From NCBI GenBank assembly GCA_002306975.1, contig DBTI01000082.1, forward strand, positions 1 to 5,697: a DNA stretch of 5,697 bases. The letters are read 5' to 3'. Each line of letters begins with the position of its first letter. Positions within the stretch are counted from its first letter, which is position 1. The DNA is from Ruminococcaceae bacterium UBA1320 (lineage in GTDB: Bacteria; Bacillota; Clostridia; Oscillospirales; Ethanoligenentaceae). The position numbers were made by a program, and so were the translations under genes. Below, in pieces: positions 1 to 5,256 of the stretch. The notes below the pieces were generated by a model that made no database searches, had not been told where the DNA came from, and saw only the letters and a list, made by a program, of their open reading frames with translations.

Positions 1-28
1 ATTTTGACGCAAATTCTTTGGAAACATT

Positions 29-277
29 TTGTTTGAGATAAGTATAAAACAGAAGATCACCCACACGCAGGAGCAGCCAGCTTACCGGTACGAATATTCT
101 TTTGAAGCAACCGATCCCATCAACGCAAAGATCTATATAGTCGACAACGAAACCCATTCGACTATGCTGCTGGCAGAAGAAAACGAACCCCCGCAAACTC
201 TGAATCCACAAATATATATGATAATTATGAATCAGAGAGGTATTCACGATTATACCGGAATGAATATACTGGCATGA
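29..277 (+). CDS. hypothetical protein, 82 aa, TTG start, possibly a remnant
   Basis: I do not recognise this protein. The frame is closed upstream by a TGA at 5-7, so it cannot be the tail of a much longer gene in the same frame. The only usual bacterial start before the first internal Met (residue 46) is TTG at 29, and no good Shine-Dalgarno sequence precedes it. The product is hydrophilic, has no signal peptide, membrane segment or cysteine, and has a run of beta-prone residues in its middle (around YRYEYSFEA and AKIYIVD). It ends 14 bp before the next small gene and lies on the same strand as the recombinase, so it may share a transcript with it. The weak start suggests a decayed or recombination-truncated gene as readily as a functional one. 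Confidence 0.4.
   Translation: MFEISIKQKITHTQEQPAYRYEYSFEATDPINAKIYIVDNETHSTMLLAEENEPPQTLNPQIYMIIMNQRGIHDYTGMNILA
243..270 (+). promoter_or_regulatory. weak candidate promoter for the small ORF and recombinase
   Basis: TTCACG (243-248) and TATACT (265-270) are separated by 16 bp, matching the sigma-A consensus at four and five of six positions. A start near 277 would give a short leader before the ATG at 292. It lies inside the end of the preceding reading frame and its -35 is poor, so it is only a candidate. Confidence 0.25.
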
Positions 278-291
278 AAGGGTGTGCTGCC

Positions 292-429
292 ATGTCAAAA
301 ACCGTCGAGTTAAGCACAGATACTGTAACCGTTAAGTATGGGACGTCCAACAGTTATAAAAAGACCGTTGAAAAACTGCTTCGGATTATGATAGAAAAAA
401 AGCTGAAGTTACCGGCTGCACAAAATTGA
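292..429 (+). CDS. small basic hypothetical protein, 45 aa, upstream of the recombinase
   Basis: This ATG-started frame encodes 45 residues and is preceded by AAAGGG (277-282), nine bases before the start, which can act as a ribosome binding site. The N-terminal half is rich in Thr, Val and Ser (VELSTDTVTVKYG). The C-terminal half is a basic, probably helical stretch with many Lys (KKTVEKLLRIMIEKKLKLP), giving a clearly positive protein with no cysteine or membrane segment. It ends 25 bp before the recombinase ATG on the same strand, so the two are probably co-transcribed. I do not recognise the family. Small basic proteins beside large serine recombinases can be recombination directionality factors or regulators, but nothing in the sequence proves that here. 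Confidence 0.5.
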   Translation: MSKTVELSTDTVTVKYGTSNSYKKTVEKLLRIMIEKKLKLPAAQN

Positions 430-454
430 GGAAAGGAGGGGAAGGGGAGTATTC

Positions 455-1999
455 ATGTATCGTGTCGGACTTTACTTACGCCTGTCCCGTGAGGACGCGG
501 GAGACGAACAGTCTCAAAGTATTGTAAATCAGCGGGATTACTTGACATCCTATGCAAGCAAAATGGGCTGGGTCATAGAGGAAACCTATATTGACGATGG
601 TTTCAGCGGCTTGAATTTTGACCGTCCTGATTTTCAGAAGATGATCCGCGATATCGAGAGCAGCCGGATCAATATGGTCATCACAAAGGATCTGTCGAGA
701 TTGGGGCGGGACTACATACAAACTGGATACTATACAGAAATGTACTTCCCATCCCATCATGTCCGATATATCGCAGTCAACGACGGCATAGATACGCAAA
801 GTGACAGCAGCGGAAATGATCTGTCCCCATTCCGATCGGTCATCAATGATATGTACGCGAAGGATATTTCGAAAAAAGTTCGCACGGCGCTGACAACCAA
901 AAAGATCAGGGGAGAGTTTGTCGGTTCTACACCGCCGTATGGCTATATGAAAGACCCGAATAACAAAAATCATCTTGTAATAGATCCGATAACACCGCCG
1001 AACGTCGTTAAAATATTCGAACTGTTTTTGTCCGGATACAACTTGTTGGGAACTGCGAACGAACTGACTCGGCTTCATGTACCAACGCCTTCACAGTCAA
1101 AAAATCTGACTTATACCCAAAAAAGAATCTCTGGTGTTTGGAATGAAGTAATCGTCAAGCGGATTTTGACAAGCGAAACTTACATCGGGAATCTCACGCA
1201 AAACCGCAGCAAAAGTGTGAGCTATAAGGTTCATAAAAAAATCAATCTGCCGAAAAATGAGTGGACAGTTGTTGAAGGAACGCACGAGGCGATCATCAAT
1301 CGGGAAGACTTTAATGCCGTTCAATTGATGTTATCAAAGCGAAGCTATGTTACCCATGAGCGGAAAACAAACGTCGCGCATCTCTTAACCGGCCTTGTGT
1401 TTTGCGCTGATTGCGGGTGCCCGATGAGCTTTGTGCGGGAAAGCGAAACCAGAACTTATCTGACATGCAGAACATGGCGGAATCATGCAAAGCTGAAGCT
1501 ATGCACATCGCATTGCATCAGGGAGGATTATGTTGTCGATCAGATCAGAACAGTCCTTAAGAAACTAGCCGAGCGATTTATTGATACGGATAGGCTGGTT
1601 AACGCTTTTGGTGCCGAGCAAAAGAAAAAGAACAATTCTGTCGGGCAAAAACGGCAGATCGAACTTCAACTTAACGAAACAAAGGATACGCTTATAAATC
1701 TGTATAAAGACAGGGTCAAGGGCGTTGTCAGTGAACAGGACTATATGGAAATGTCGGCAAGACTCAGTGATGATCGGGATCGTTGCTCGGCACAGTTGGA
1801 ATCGCTCGAAAGGGTAAAAGAAGATCAGTCTTATATGGATAAAATTAAGACTTATGTAAAGGAGTATCTTAATTATGACCATCTTGAGCGAAATGACTTG
1901 CTTATGCTGGTTGACAAGATATATATTCATAAGGATAAAAAAATAGCGGTTGAGTTTACGTTTGAAGACCCGAATAACGAACAAAACAAGGCTCCGTAA
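455..1999 (+). CDS. large serine recombinase (site-specific integrase/transposase type), 514 aa
   Basis: This enzyme would cut and rejoin DNA at two attachment sites through a serine-DNA intermediate, to integrate or excise a mobile element. The N-terminal resolvase catalytic domain spans about residues 3-150, with nucleophile Ser11 in YLRLSRED, the DGFSG motif at 48-52 and SRLGRD at 81-86. A recombinase DNA-binding domain follows (about 155-290, with PPYGY at 160-164). A zinc ribbon follows, with Cys317, Cys320, Cys338 and Cys350 as likely ligands (Cys354 also nearby), then a charged helical segment (about 386-460) that fits the coiled coil controlling synapsis. Length and domain order match the TnpX-like recombinases of Clostridia, and all key residues are present, so it looks active. 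The start is supported by a purine-rich tract (428-449) containing AGGAGG and, closer to the ATG, GGGGAG. Its substrate sites are not evident. Confidence 0.95.
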   Translation: MYRVGLYLRLSREDAGDEQSQSIVNQRDYLTSYASKMGWVIEETYIDDGFSGLNFDRPDFQKMIRDIESSRINMVITKDLSRLGRDYIQTGYYTEMYFPSHHVRYIAVNDGIDTQSDSSGNDLSPFRSVINDMYAKDISKKVRTALTTKKIRGEFVGSTPPYGYMKDPNNKNHLVIDPITPPNVVKIFELFLSGYNLLGTANELTRLHVPTPSQSKNLTYTQKRISGVWNEVIVKRILTSETYIGNLTQNRSKSVSYKVHKKINLPKNEWTVVEGTHEAIINREDFNAVQLMLSKRSYVTHERKTNVAHLLTGLVFCADCGCPMSFVRESETRTYLTCRTWRNHAKLKLCTSHCIREDYVVDQIRTVLKKLAERFIDTDRLVNAFGAEQKKKNNSVGQKRQIELQLNETKDTLINLYKDRVKGVVSEQDYMEMSARLSDDRDRCSAQLESLERVKEDQSYMDKIKTYVKEYLNYDHLERNDLLMLVDKIYIHKDKKIAVEFTFEDPNNEQNKAP

Positions 2000-2029
2000 C
2001 ATACATGATGTTAGGGAACCTTGTTTTGT
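1981..2029. terminator. long inverted repeat at the recombinase stop, probable bidirectional terminator
   Basis: Arms 1981-2002 and 2008-2029 are 22 bp each, match at 20 of 22 positions and enclose a 5-base loop (ACATG). The left arm includes the last recombinase codons and its TAA. The outer part of each arm is A-rich on the left and T-rich on the right (TTGTTTTGT), so a transcript from either side ends its hairpin in a U-rich stretch. The site lies between the convergent recombinase and DUF3791 genes, which fits a shared terminator. A recombinase binding site is a less likely alternative. Confidence 0.7.
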
Positions 2030-2068
2030 AAAGCTCAAGTTTAAAAACAGTACTGATATTTTTGGGGA

Positions 2069-2296
2069 TCAATGGCTCTTTTTTGGCGCTTGCATAGATT
2101 TCTTTTTTTGAATAAAAAGGTCGATATCCTCTGTAATGTAATCTTTCCCAGTCGTATGAAGTGCGTCATAATTTGAGGAGATGAAGTCAAAAACACTGAA
2201 CTGATTAAAGATATCCACAACTTCTTTTCCGGTTTTTCCTTTTTTATCCTTGTAGTTTTCGATGCAATAGACCATAAAGTCAAGAGTCTTGTTCAT
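2069..2296 (-). CDS. DUF3791 family protein, 75 aa, third gene of a putative toxin-antitoxin operon
   Basis: The protein matches my recollection of the DUF3791 family: an N-terminal helix (LDFMVYCIENYKDKK), the TGKEVVDIFNQFSVFDFI segment (about 22-39), and the NYDALHTTG...ITEDIDLFI block (about 42-62) with its conserved HTTG. The C-terminus is a short basic tail. The family is small, all-helical and of unknown biochemical role; I recall it being encoded near DUF3990 proteins, which is the case here. The ATG is 11 bp after the stop of the preceding gene, and the only nearby ribosome binding sequence (AGGTAGG) lies over that stop, suggesting coupled translation. Possible roles are antitoxin, adaptor or chaperone; the sequence does not decide between them. 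It ends about 40 bp before the long inverted repeat that probably terminates the operon. Confidence 0.8.
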   Translation of the reverse strand: MNKTLDFMVYCIENYKDKKGKTGKEVVDIFNQFSVFDFISSNYDALHTTGKDYITEDIDLFIQKKKSMQAPKKSH

Positions 2297-2304
2297 GTAG
2301 AAGG

Positions 2305-2315
2305 AACCTACCTTT
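2305..2315 (-). repeat. RBS region of the DUF3791 gene, complementary to the operon leader
   Basis: In the - strand transcript this reads AAAGGTAGGTT, which spans the stop codon of the middle gene and the presumed Shine-Dalgarno sequence of the DUF3791 gene. The exact complement, AACCTACCTTT, occurs in the 5' leader of the same transcript (3070-3080). The two could form 11 consecutive base pairs; a regulatory role is inference. Confidence 0.35.
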
Positions 2316-2547
2316 CTGGAAATGTAAAAGCACCGGTCGTGCGTTCTTCAATGAATAAATCGAATAGGAGCGGAACGCTGAATTGCCAAATCTTTGTATC
2401 TTCATCTTCCAGAAACGAATAGAGCTTTGATCGGTAGAGCGCATTTATGGCATCTTTTTCAGGCACTTTAAGTTCCTCTGTGATTTTTTCAGTAAGCTGT
2501 GACACAATAACCGTCAAAATCGAATCGAATTGTTTGTCGTTACTCAT
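2308..2547 (-). CDS. small acidic protein, 79 aa, middle gene of the DUF3990/DUF3791 operon
   Basis: The predicted protein is acidic and mostly helical: an N-terminal helix (FDSILTVIVSQLTEKITEEL), a second with the ALYRSKLYSFLEDEDTKIWQFS stretch (about 36-57), and a C-terminal LLFDLFIEERTTGAFTFPE segment. I recall similar small Clostridial proteins with the LEDE-TK-W and GxxTFPE patterns beside DUF3990 and DUF3791 genes, but I cannot give a family name. Its ATG overlaps the end of the DUF3990 gene by 8 bp (ATGAGTAA), and GGAGG lies nine bases upstream of it, inside that gene, so translation is probably coupled. The small acidic character and tight coupling suggest an antitoxin or partner of the DUF3990 protein; this is inference from context only. 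Confidence 0.8.
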   Translation of the reverse strand: MSNDKQFDSILTVIVSQLTEKITEELKVPEKDAINALYRSKLYSFLEDEDTKIWQFSVPLLFDLFIEERTTGAFTFPER

Positions 2548-3040
2548 CTTTACCGGCCTCCGTCAAATCAAGTTCACCGACAAAGCGCAAATAAGCGAGA
2601 GCGGCTTGGGTTTTAAAGGTAACCTGATTAAAGAGCTTTTGAATTTTCAATCTTGAAAGAGTTTCTTCCTTTGTCAAAACGCCTGTTTCGTATAGGCTGA
2701 ATACGCGGTAAATCGTGTCGTCGGCAACAGGTCCGATCACGACGTCGTGCAGATCTTGGCAAAATCCAGTTCTGTTTTTAAAGACAAAATCAAGCCAACC
2801 CTCATCGGCGGCAGCAAATTCCAAAACATCCAGTACTGCCTTTAGCTTATCCGCGTCAAGCTCATAGCAGCAAACGATCTCTGAACCGCTGGCGTTCCGG
2901 ATGTTGATCTTGTGCGCAAAACTGATAGCTTGGCGTTTGTTCGTGGTGGTATAAAATCCTGCGCCAAAGTTAAGCTTCCTGCTTGTACTAAGGAGAATGG
3001 GTTTTTGAACCGAAATGTCGCTGCCATGATACAGGATCAT
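2540..3040 (-). CDS. DUF3990 family protein, 166 aa, putative ADP-ribosyltransferase-like toxin
   Basis: The protein has the pattern I associate with DUF3990: LYHGS at the N-terminus (His5), NFGAGFYTTTNKRQA at 24-38 (Tyr30), DVVIGPVADD at 99-108 and FNQVTFKTQAAL at 137-148. The HGS and GFYTT motifs resemble the first two NAD-binding motifs of H-Y-type ADP-ribosyltransferases; Gln139 is a possible third-motif residue, but that assignment is uncertain. If the fold assignment holds, it would transfer ADP-ribose from NAD to an unknown target. I chose ATG 3040 because GGAGG sits seven bases upstream and the product then begins directly with the conserved motif; a GTG at 3085 would add 15 residues without a comparable binding site. 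It is the first gene of the operon and overlaps the next by 8 bp. There is no signal peptide, so it should act in the cytoplasm. Confidence 0.85.
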   Translation of the reverse strand: MILYHGSDISVQKPILLSTSRKLNFGAGFYTTTNKRQAISFAHKINIRNASGSEIVCCYELDADKLKAVLDVLEFAAADEGWLDFVFKNRTGFCQDLHDVVIGPVADDTIYRVFSLYETGVLTKEETLSRLKIQKLFNQVTFKTQAALAYLRFVGELDLTEAGKDE

Positions 3041-3047
3041 GCAAAGT

Positions 3048-3052
3048 CCTCC
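3048..3052 (-). promoter_or_regulatory. Shine-Dalgarno site that decides the DUF3990 start
   Basis: GGAGG on the - strand, seven bases before the ATG at 3040, is a consensus site and selects this ATG over the in-frame upstream GTG at 3085. Confidence 0.8.
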
Positions 3053-3069
3053 GTTGTCTCTTAACTGAT

Positions 3070-3080
3070 AAAGGTAGGTT
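3070..3080 (-). repeat. leader element complementary to the DUF3791 RBS region
   Basis: The - strand transcript reads AACCTACCTTT here, between the promoter and the DUF3990 start. It is the exact complement of AAAGGTAGGTT at 2305-2315 in the same transcript and contains no start or Shine-Dalgarno sequence of its own. Confidence 0.35.
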
Positions 3081-3090
3081 GTCACGATTC

Positions 3091-3104
3091 ATATATAAGT
3101 ATAT
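3091..3104. repeat. AT-rich dyad at the operon start, possible operator
   Basis: ATATA and TATAT arms flank four bases, just downstream of the expected transcription start of the DUF3990 operon. A repressor site here would suit an autoregulated module, but the dyad is short and AT-only, so chance symmetry is likely. Confidence 0.25.
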
Positions 3105-3114
3105 CACAAAATCC

Positions 3115-3142
3115 ATTATACCCTGCAAATGCATCGTGTCAA
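3115..3142 (-). promoter_or_regulatory. consensus sigma-A promoter of the DUF3990 operon
   Basis: On the - strand TTGACA (3137-3142) and TATAAT (3115-3120) are separated by 16 bp. Both hexamers match the vegetative consensus at all six positions. Transcription should start near 3108, giving a leader of about 68 nt before the DUF3990 ATG. It lies after the terminator of the upstream EAL-GGDEF gene, so the operon is a separate and probably strongly expressed unit unless repressed. Confidence 0.8.
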
Positions 3143-3170
3143 TATTTCTGCGAATAATAGAATTCTTAAT

Positions 3171-3214
3171 AAAGGACCCGAGAGAACGTTTCTTAACGTC
3201 TTTTCGGGTCCTTT
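3171..3214. terminator. rho-independent terminator after the EAL-GGDEF gene
   Basis: AAAGGACCCGA (3171-3181) and TCGGGTCCTTT (3204-3214) form a perfect 11-bp outer stem. Inside it, ACGTT (3186-3190) and AACGT (3195-3199) make a second stem around a 4-base loop. The repeat starts 13 bp after the EAL-GGDEF stop and precedes the DUF3990 promoter. T-rich sequence follows it on both strands, so it may also stop transcripts arriving from the left. Confidence 0.9.
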
Positions 3215-3227
3215 TCTATTTTATAAG

Positions 3228-5012
3228 TCAATCGATTACATAACAGCTTTTCCATTGCTGCTTACATTTTTTCTTGATTTCACCCGCTTTTTCAGATATT
3301 TGATAAGCATCTTCATATATGCGGCCATCACCGCCGCTCTGTACACCCGCGATGGAAAGCGTCATTAAAGGAAATTGCTCAATCTCACCGCGACGGTTTT
3401 TTGTCGTCACATATCCGCACAGCAGATCTTCTTCTTTATATAGATTTTTGACATGTTGATCGAATTTTGAAAGAATCTTGTTGCACACGTGTTCAACATT
3501 ACCTGATGCAAGCACAGCCACAAAATCGTCACCGCCGATATGCCCGATAAACTCATCTCCGGGTACGTGATCGCACAAGAGCTTTGCGACAAGTCTGATC
3601 ACACTGTCGCCCTTTTCAAAACCGTATACGTCGTTATATGCTTTAAAATTGTCAATATCAAAATAAAGGACTGTGAACGGTTTGCAGGCTGTGAGACTCT
3701 GCGTCAGGTGGTTTTCAATAATCAAATTGCCCGGCAGGCCGGACAGCGGGTTTTGGTGCTTCGCGTTGCTGACCTCTATCTCCATTGTTTTTTCAAGCAG
3801 ATCCTTGATGGTGGCAATGCCGTAATAGTCATCTCCTTTTGTCACAATAATATAATCGTACAGCTTTTCGATCGGCCTTGACATCGCGAGTTTGGATACC
3901 ATATCGATCGGCGTTTTCGAATCGACAACCAACGGGTTATTATCCATAATGTCGGAAACCGGACGTTTGGCATGCAGGCTGTAACCGTACTGACCGCTCA
4001 TAATCAGGTTGATGCGTGTCTTAGTCACAATGCCCTCAACATGCTTTTTGTCAACAACTGTCACGCCGGTAAGAGAGGGGTTGCTCAAAAATATGTTGTA
4101 TACATCCGAAGCATTGTCTGCGGGCCCGATGACCTTGTTTTCGCTACAGTAATTTCCGACATATACTGTAGAAAGCGAACTGAAATAAACATGATTTTTT
4201 TGCGTATTGATCGTTTTAATTGCGGTGAGCACATCTTCTTTTAACGGTGCGATCAATTCCTGCGGCTTTTGTATAAAATACCCCTGACCATAATGTACAC
4301 CGATGTTAATTAGGGTAGAAAGCTGCTCTTTGGTCTCGATACCCTCCGCAATCAAGAAAACGTTCGATACACGGCAGAATTCATACAGGCTTTTTACGAG
4401 TTCCTTTTTGTATTCATCCTTGTCGATGTCATGGATCAGTTTTATATCAAGTTTAATATAGTGCGGATGGATATCGGTGATCATGGTAAGGCCCGAATAT
4501 CCGGCACCGGCGTCATCAATGGCAATTTTGTAGTTCTGATTTTTATAATGTTCAATCGTCTGCTTAAAGCCCGTCATGTCTTCCATTGCGCTTTTCTCGG
4601 TTATTTCAAAGAAAATATTCTTTGGATTGATATTGTATTTTTTAAGATAGTCTTTTGTAAACCCTTTCATAAACTGTTCGTCATGAATCACAAAGGGGTT
4701 AACATTGAGAAAAAGACTTATCGGCGTATTTTGTTTGTAGACAGACTCAAGAGCCTTAGAGCGGCATAAAAGCTCGAGTTCCCATAGCTTGCCGCATTCA
4801 CGCGCCACGCTGAACATTGTGTCCGGGTTCTGCAAAGGTGTGCCGGCAGGCCCGCGGCTAAGCGCTTCATACCCAAGAATGCTTCCGTCCCGCAGGGAAA
4901 TAATCGGTTGAAAAACCGGTTTGACATTTTCATTTTTGAGAATACTTTCGAGTTGACTGTAAAGTTGCACCGGTGTATCTGGTTCGGTTTTTGCAGATTT
5001 TTCATAAATCAT
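3228..5012 (-). CDS. EAL-CBS-GGDEF cyclic-di-GMP signalling protein, 594 aa
   Basis: Domain order is EAL (about 25-262), a CBS pair (about 285-410) and GGDEF (about 420-585). The EAL domain, which hydrolyses c-di-GMP, keeps its recognised catalytic positions: EAL 49-51, Asn103 in FLNVNP, EITE 136-139, Asp166-Asp167, Lys187 and Asp189 in IKLD, Glu223 in AEGIE and Gln243 in GQGY. Loop 6 reads DDAGAG rather than the usual DDFGTG. The GGDEF domain has FDIDNFKAYND (451-461), with the metal and substrate residues, but its signature is GGDDF (493-497) and no RxxD inhibitory site precedes it. The CBS pair probably binds a nucleotide and regulates the flanking domains. No membrane segment or signal peptide is seen, so it is cytoplasmic. 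ATG 5012 is preceded by GGGAG nine or so bases upstream. Phosphodiesterase activity looks likely; cyclase activity is less certain. Confidence 0.95.
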   Translation of the reverse strand: MIYEKSAKTEPDTPVQLYSQLESILKNENVKPVFQPIISLRDGSILGYEALSRGPAGTPLQNPDTMFSVARECGKLWELELLCRSKALESVYKQNTPISLFLNVNPFVIHDEQFMKGFTKDYLKKYNINPKNIFFEITEKSAMEDMTGFKQTIEHYKNQNYKIAIDDAGAGYSGLTMITDIHPHYIKLDIKLIHDIDKDEYKKELVKSLYEFCRVSNVFLIAEGIETKEQLSTLINIGVHYGQGYFIQKPQELIAPLKEDVLTAIKTINTQKNHVYFSSLSTVYVGNYCSENKVIGPADNASDVYNIFLSNPSLTGVTVVDKKHVEGIVTKTRINLIMSGQYGYSLHAKRPVSDIMDNNPLVVDSKTPIDMVSKLAMSRPIEKLYDYIIVTKGDDYYGIATIKDLLEKTMEIEVSNAKHQNPLSGLPGNLIIENHLTQSLTACKPFTVLYFDIDNFKAYNDVYGFEKGDSVIRLVAKLLCDHVPGDEFIGHIGGDDFVAVLASGNVEHVCNKILSKFDQHVKNLYKEEDLLCGYVTTKNRRGEIEQFPLMTLSIAGVQSGGDGRIYEDAYQISEKAGEIKKKCKQQWKSCYVID

Positions 5013-5138
5013 ATTGAACTTCTCCCTAATTTATTATATAAGGTCGAAAATCATTTTGTTTTTGTCAGAATTACACTATCATATTTTATTATTATCCGAC
5101 ACAGGATTCATGTAAAATATTCATAAATTTTTTAAAAT

Positions 5139-5170
5139 AAAAGAACCGATTCAATTCAGACGGTTCTTTT
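5139..5170. terminator. terminator-type hairpin between the divergent genes
   Basis: AAAAGAACCG (5139-5148) and CGGTTCTTTT (5161-5170) form a perfect 10-bp stem around a 12-base loop, with T-rich sequence beyond it on both strands. No gene ends here: the EAL-GGDEF gene starts to the left on the - strand and spoIIIAA starts to the right on the + strand. It may insulate the two promoters, or be an attenuator in one of the leaders. Confidence 0.7.
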
Positions 5171-5177
5171 GTTGTCT

Positions 5178-5189
5178 CAATGATCATTG
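5178..5189. repeat. perfect 12-bp palindrome upstream of spoIIIAA, possible operator
   Basis: CAATGATCATTG is fully self-complementary and lies 67 bp before the spoIIIAA start, just beyond the hairpin. It could be a binding site for a dimeric regulator; no known consensus is recognised. The rest of the 244-bp divergent region holds no gene, and I see no convincing promoter for the EAL-GGDEF gene in it. Confidence 0.35.
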
Positions 5190-5256
5190 CCGGAAAATTC
5201 ACAGGTTCTAAAATAGGACAAGGCTCAATATAGTTAGAACAGGGAGGTAAAAAGAA

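Noticed and set aside
476..1324. Long reading frames on the - strand (476-1078 and 1097-1324)
   Set aside because: They lie antisense within the recombinase, whose motifs are unmistakable, and their translations show no recognisable domain.
2041..2283. 80-codon frame on the - strand overlapping the DUF3791 gene
   Set aside because: It is an alternative frame of a gene with clear family motifs, and its composition (Lys, Leu, Phe-rich, no pattern) is that of a shadow.
3041..3085. GTG start at 3085 giving a 181-residue DUF3990 protein
   Set aside because: The ATG at 3040 has a consensus GGAGG at ideal spacing and the product then begins with the family motif; the extra 15 residues resemble nothing conserved and overlap the leader.
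1..3230. Direct repeats bounding the recombinase segment (attL/attR), CRISPR repeats or tRNA genes
   Set aside because: None could be found by eye; there is no regularly spaced repeat and no tRNA-like cloverleaf that I could recognise.
5033..5038. TATAAT on the - strand upstream of the EAL-GGDEF gene as a -10 box
   Set aside because: Transcription would start on the ribosome binding site itself, and no -35-like hexamer lies at 16-18 bp.
3540..5126. Several + strand frames across the EAL-GGDEF gene, including 4908-5126 reaching into the intergenic region
   Set aside because: They are antisense to a gene with intact catalytic motifs, have no domain of their own and no good ribosome binding site in the expected place.
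5206..5234. Sigma-E promoter for spoIIIAA
   Set aside because: The -35 and -10 matches are weak and the implied start falls at the Shine-Dalgarno sequence, so I did not list it as a feature although sigma-E control is expected from the family.
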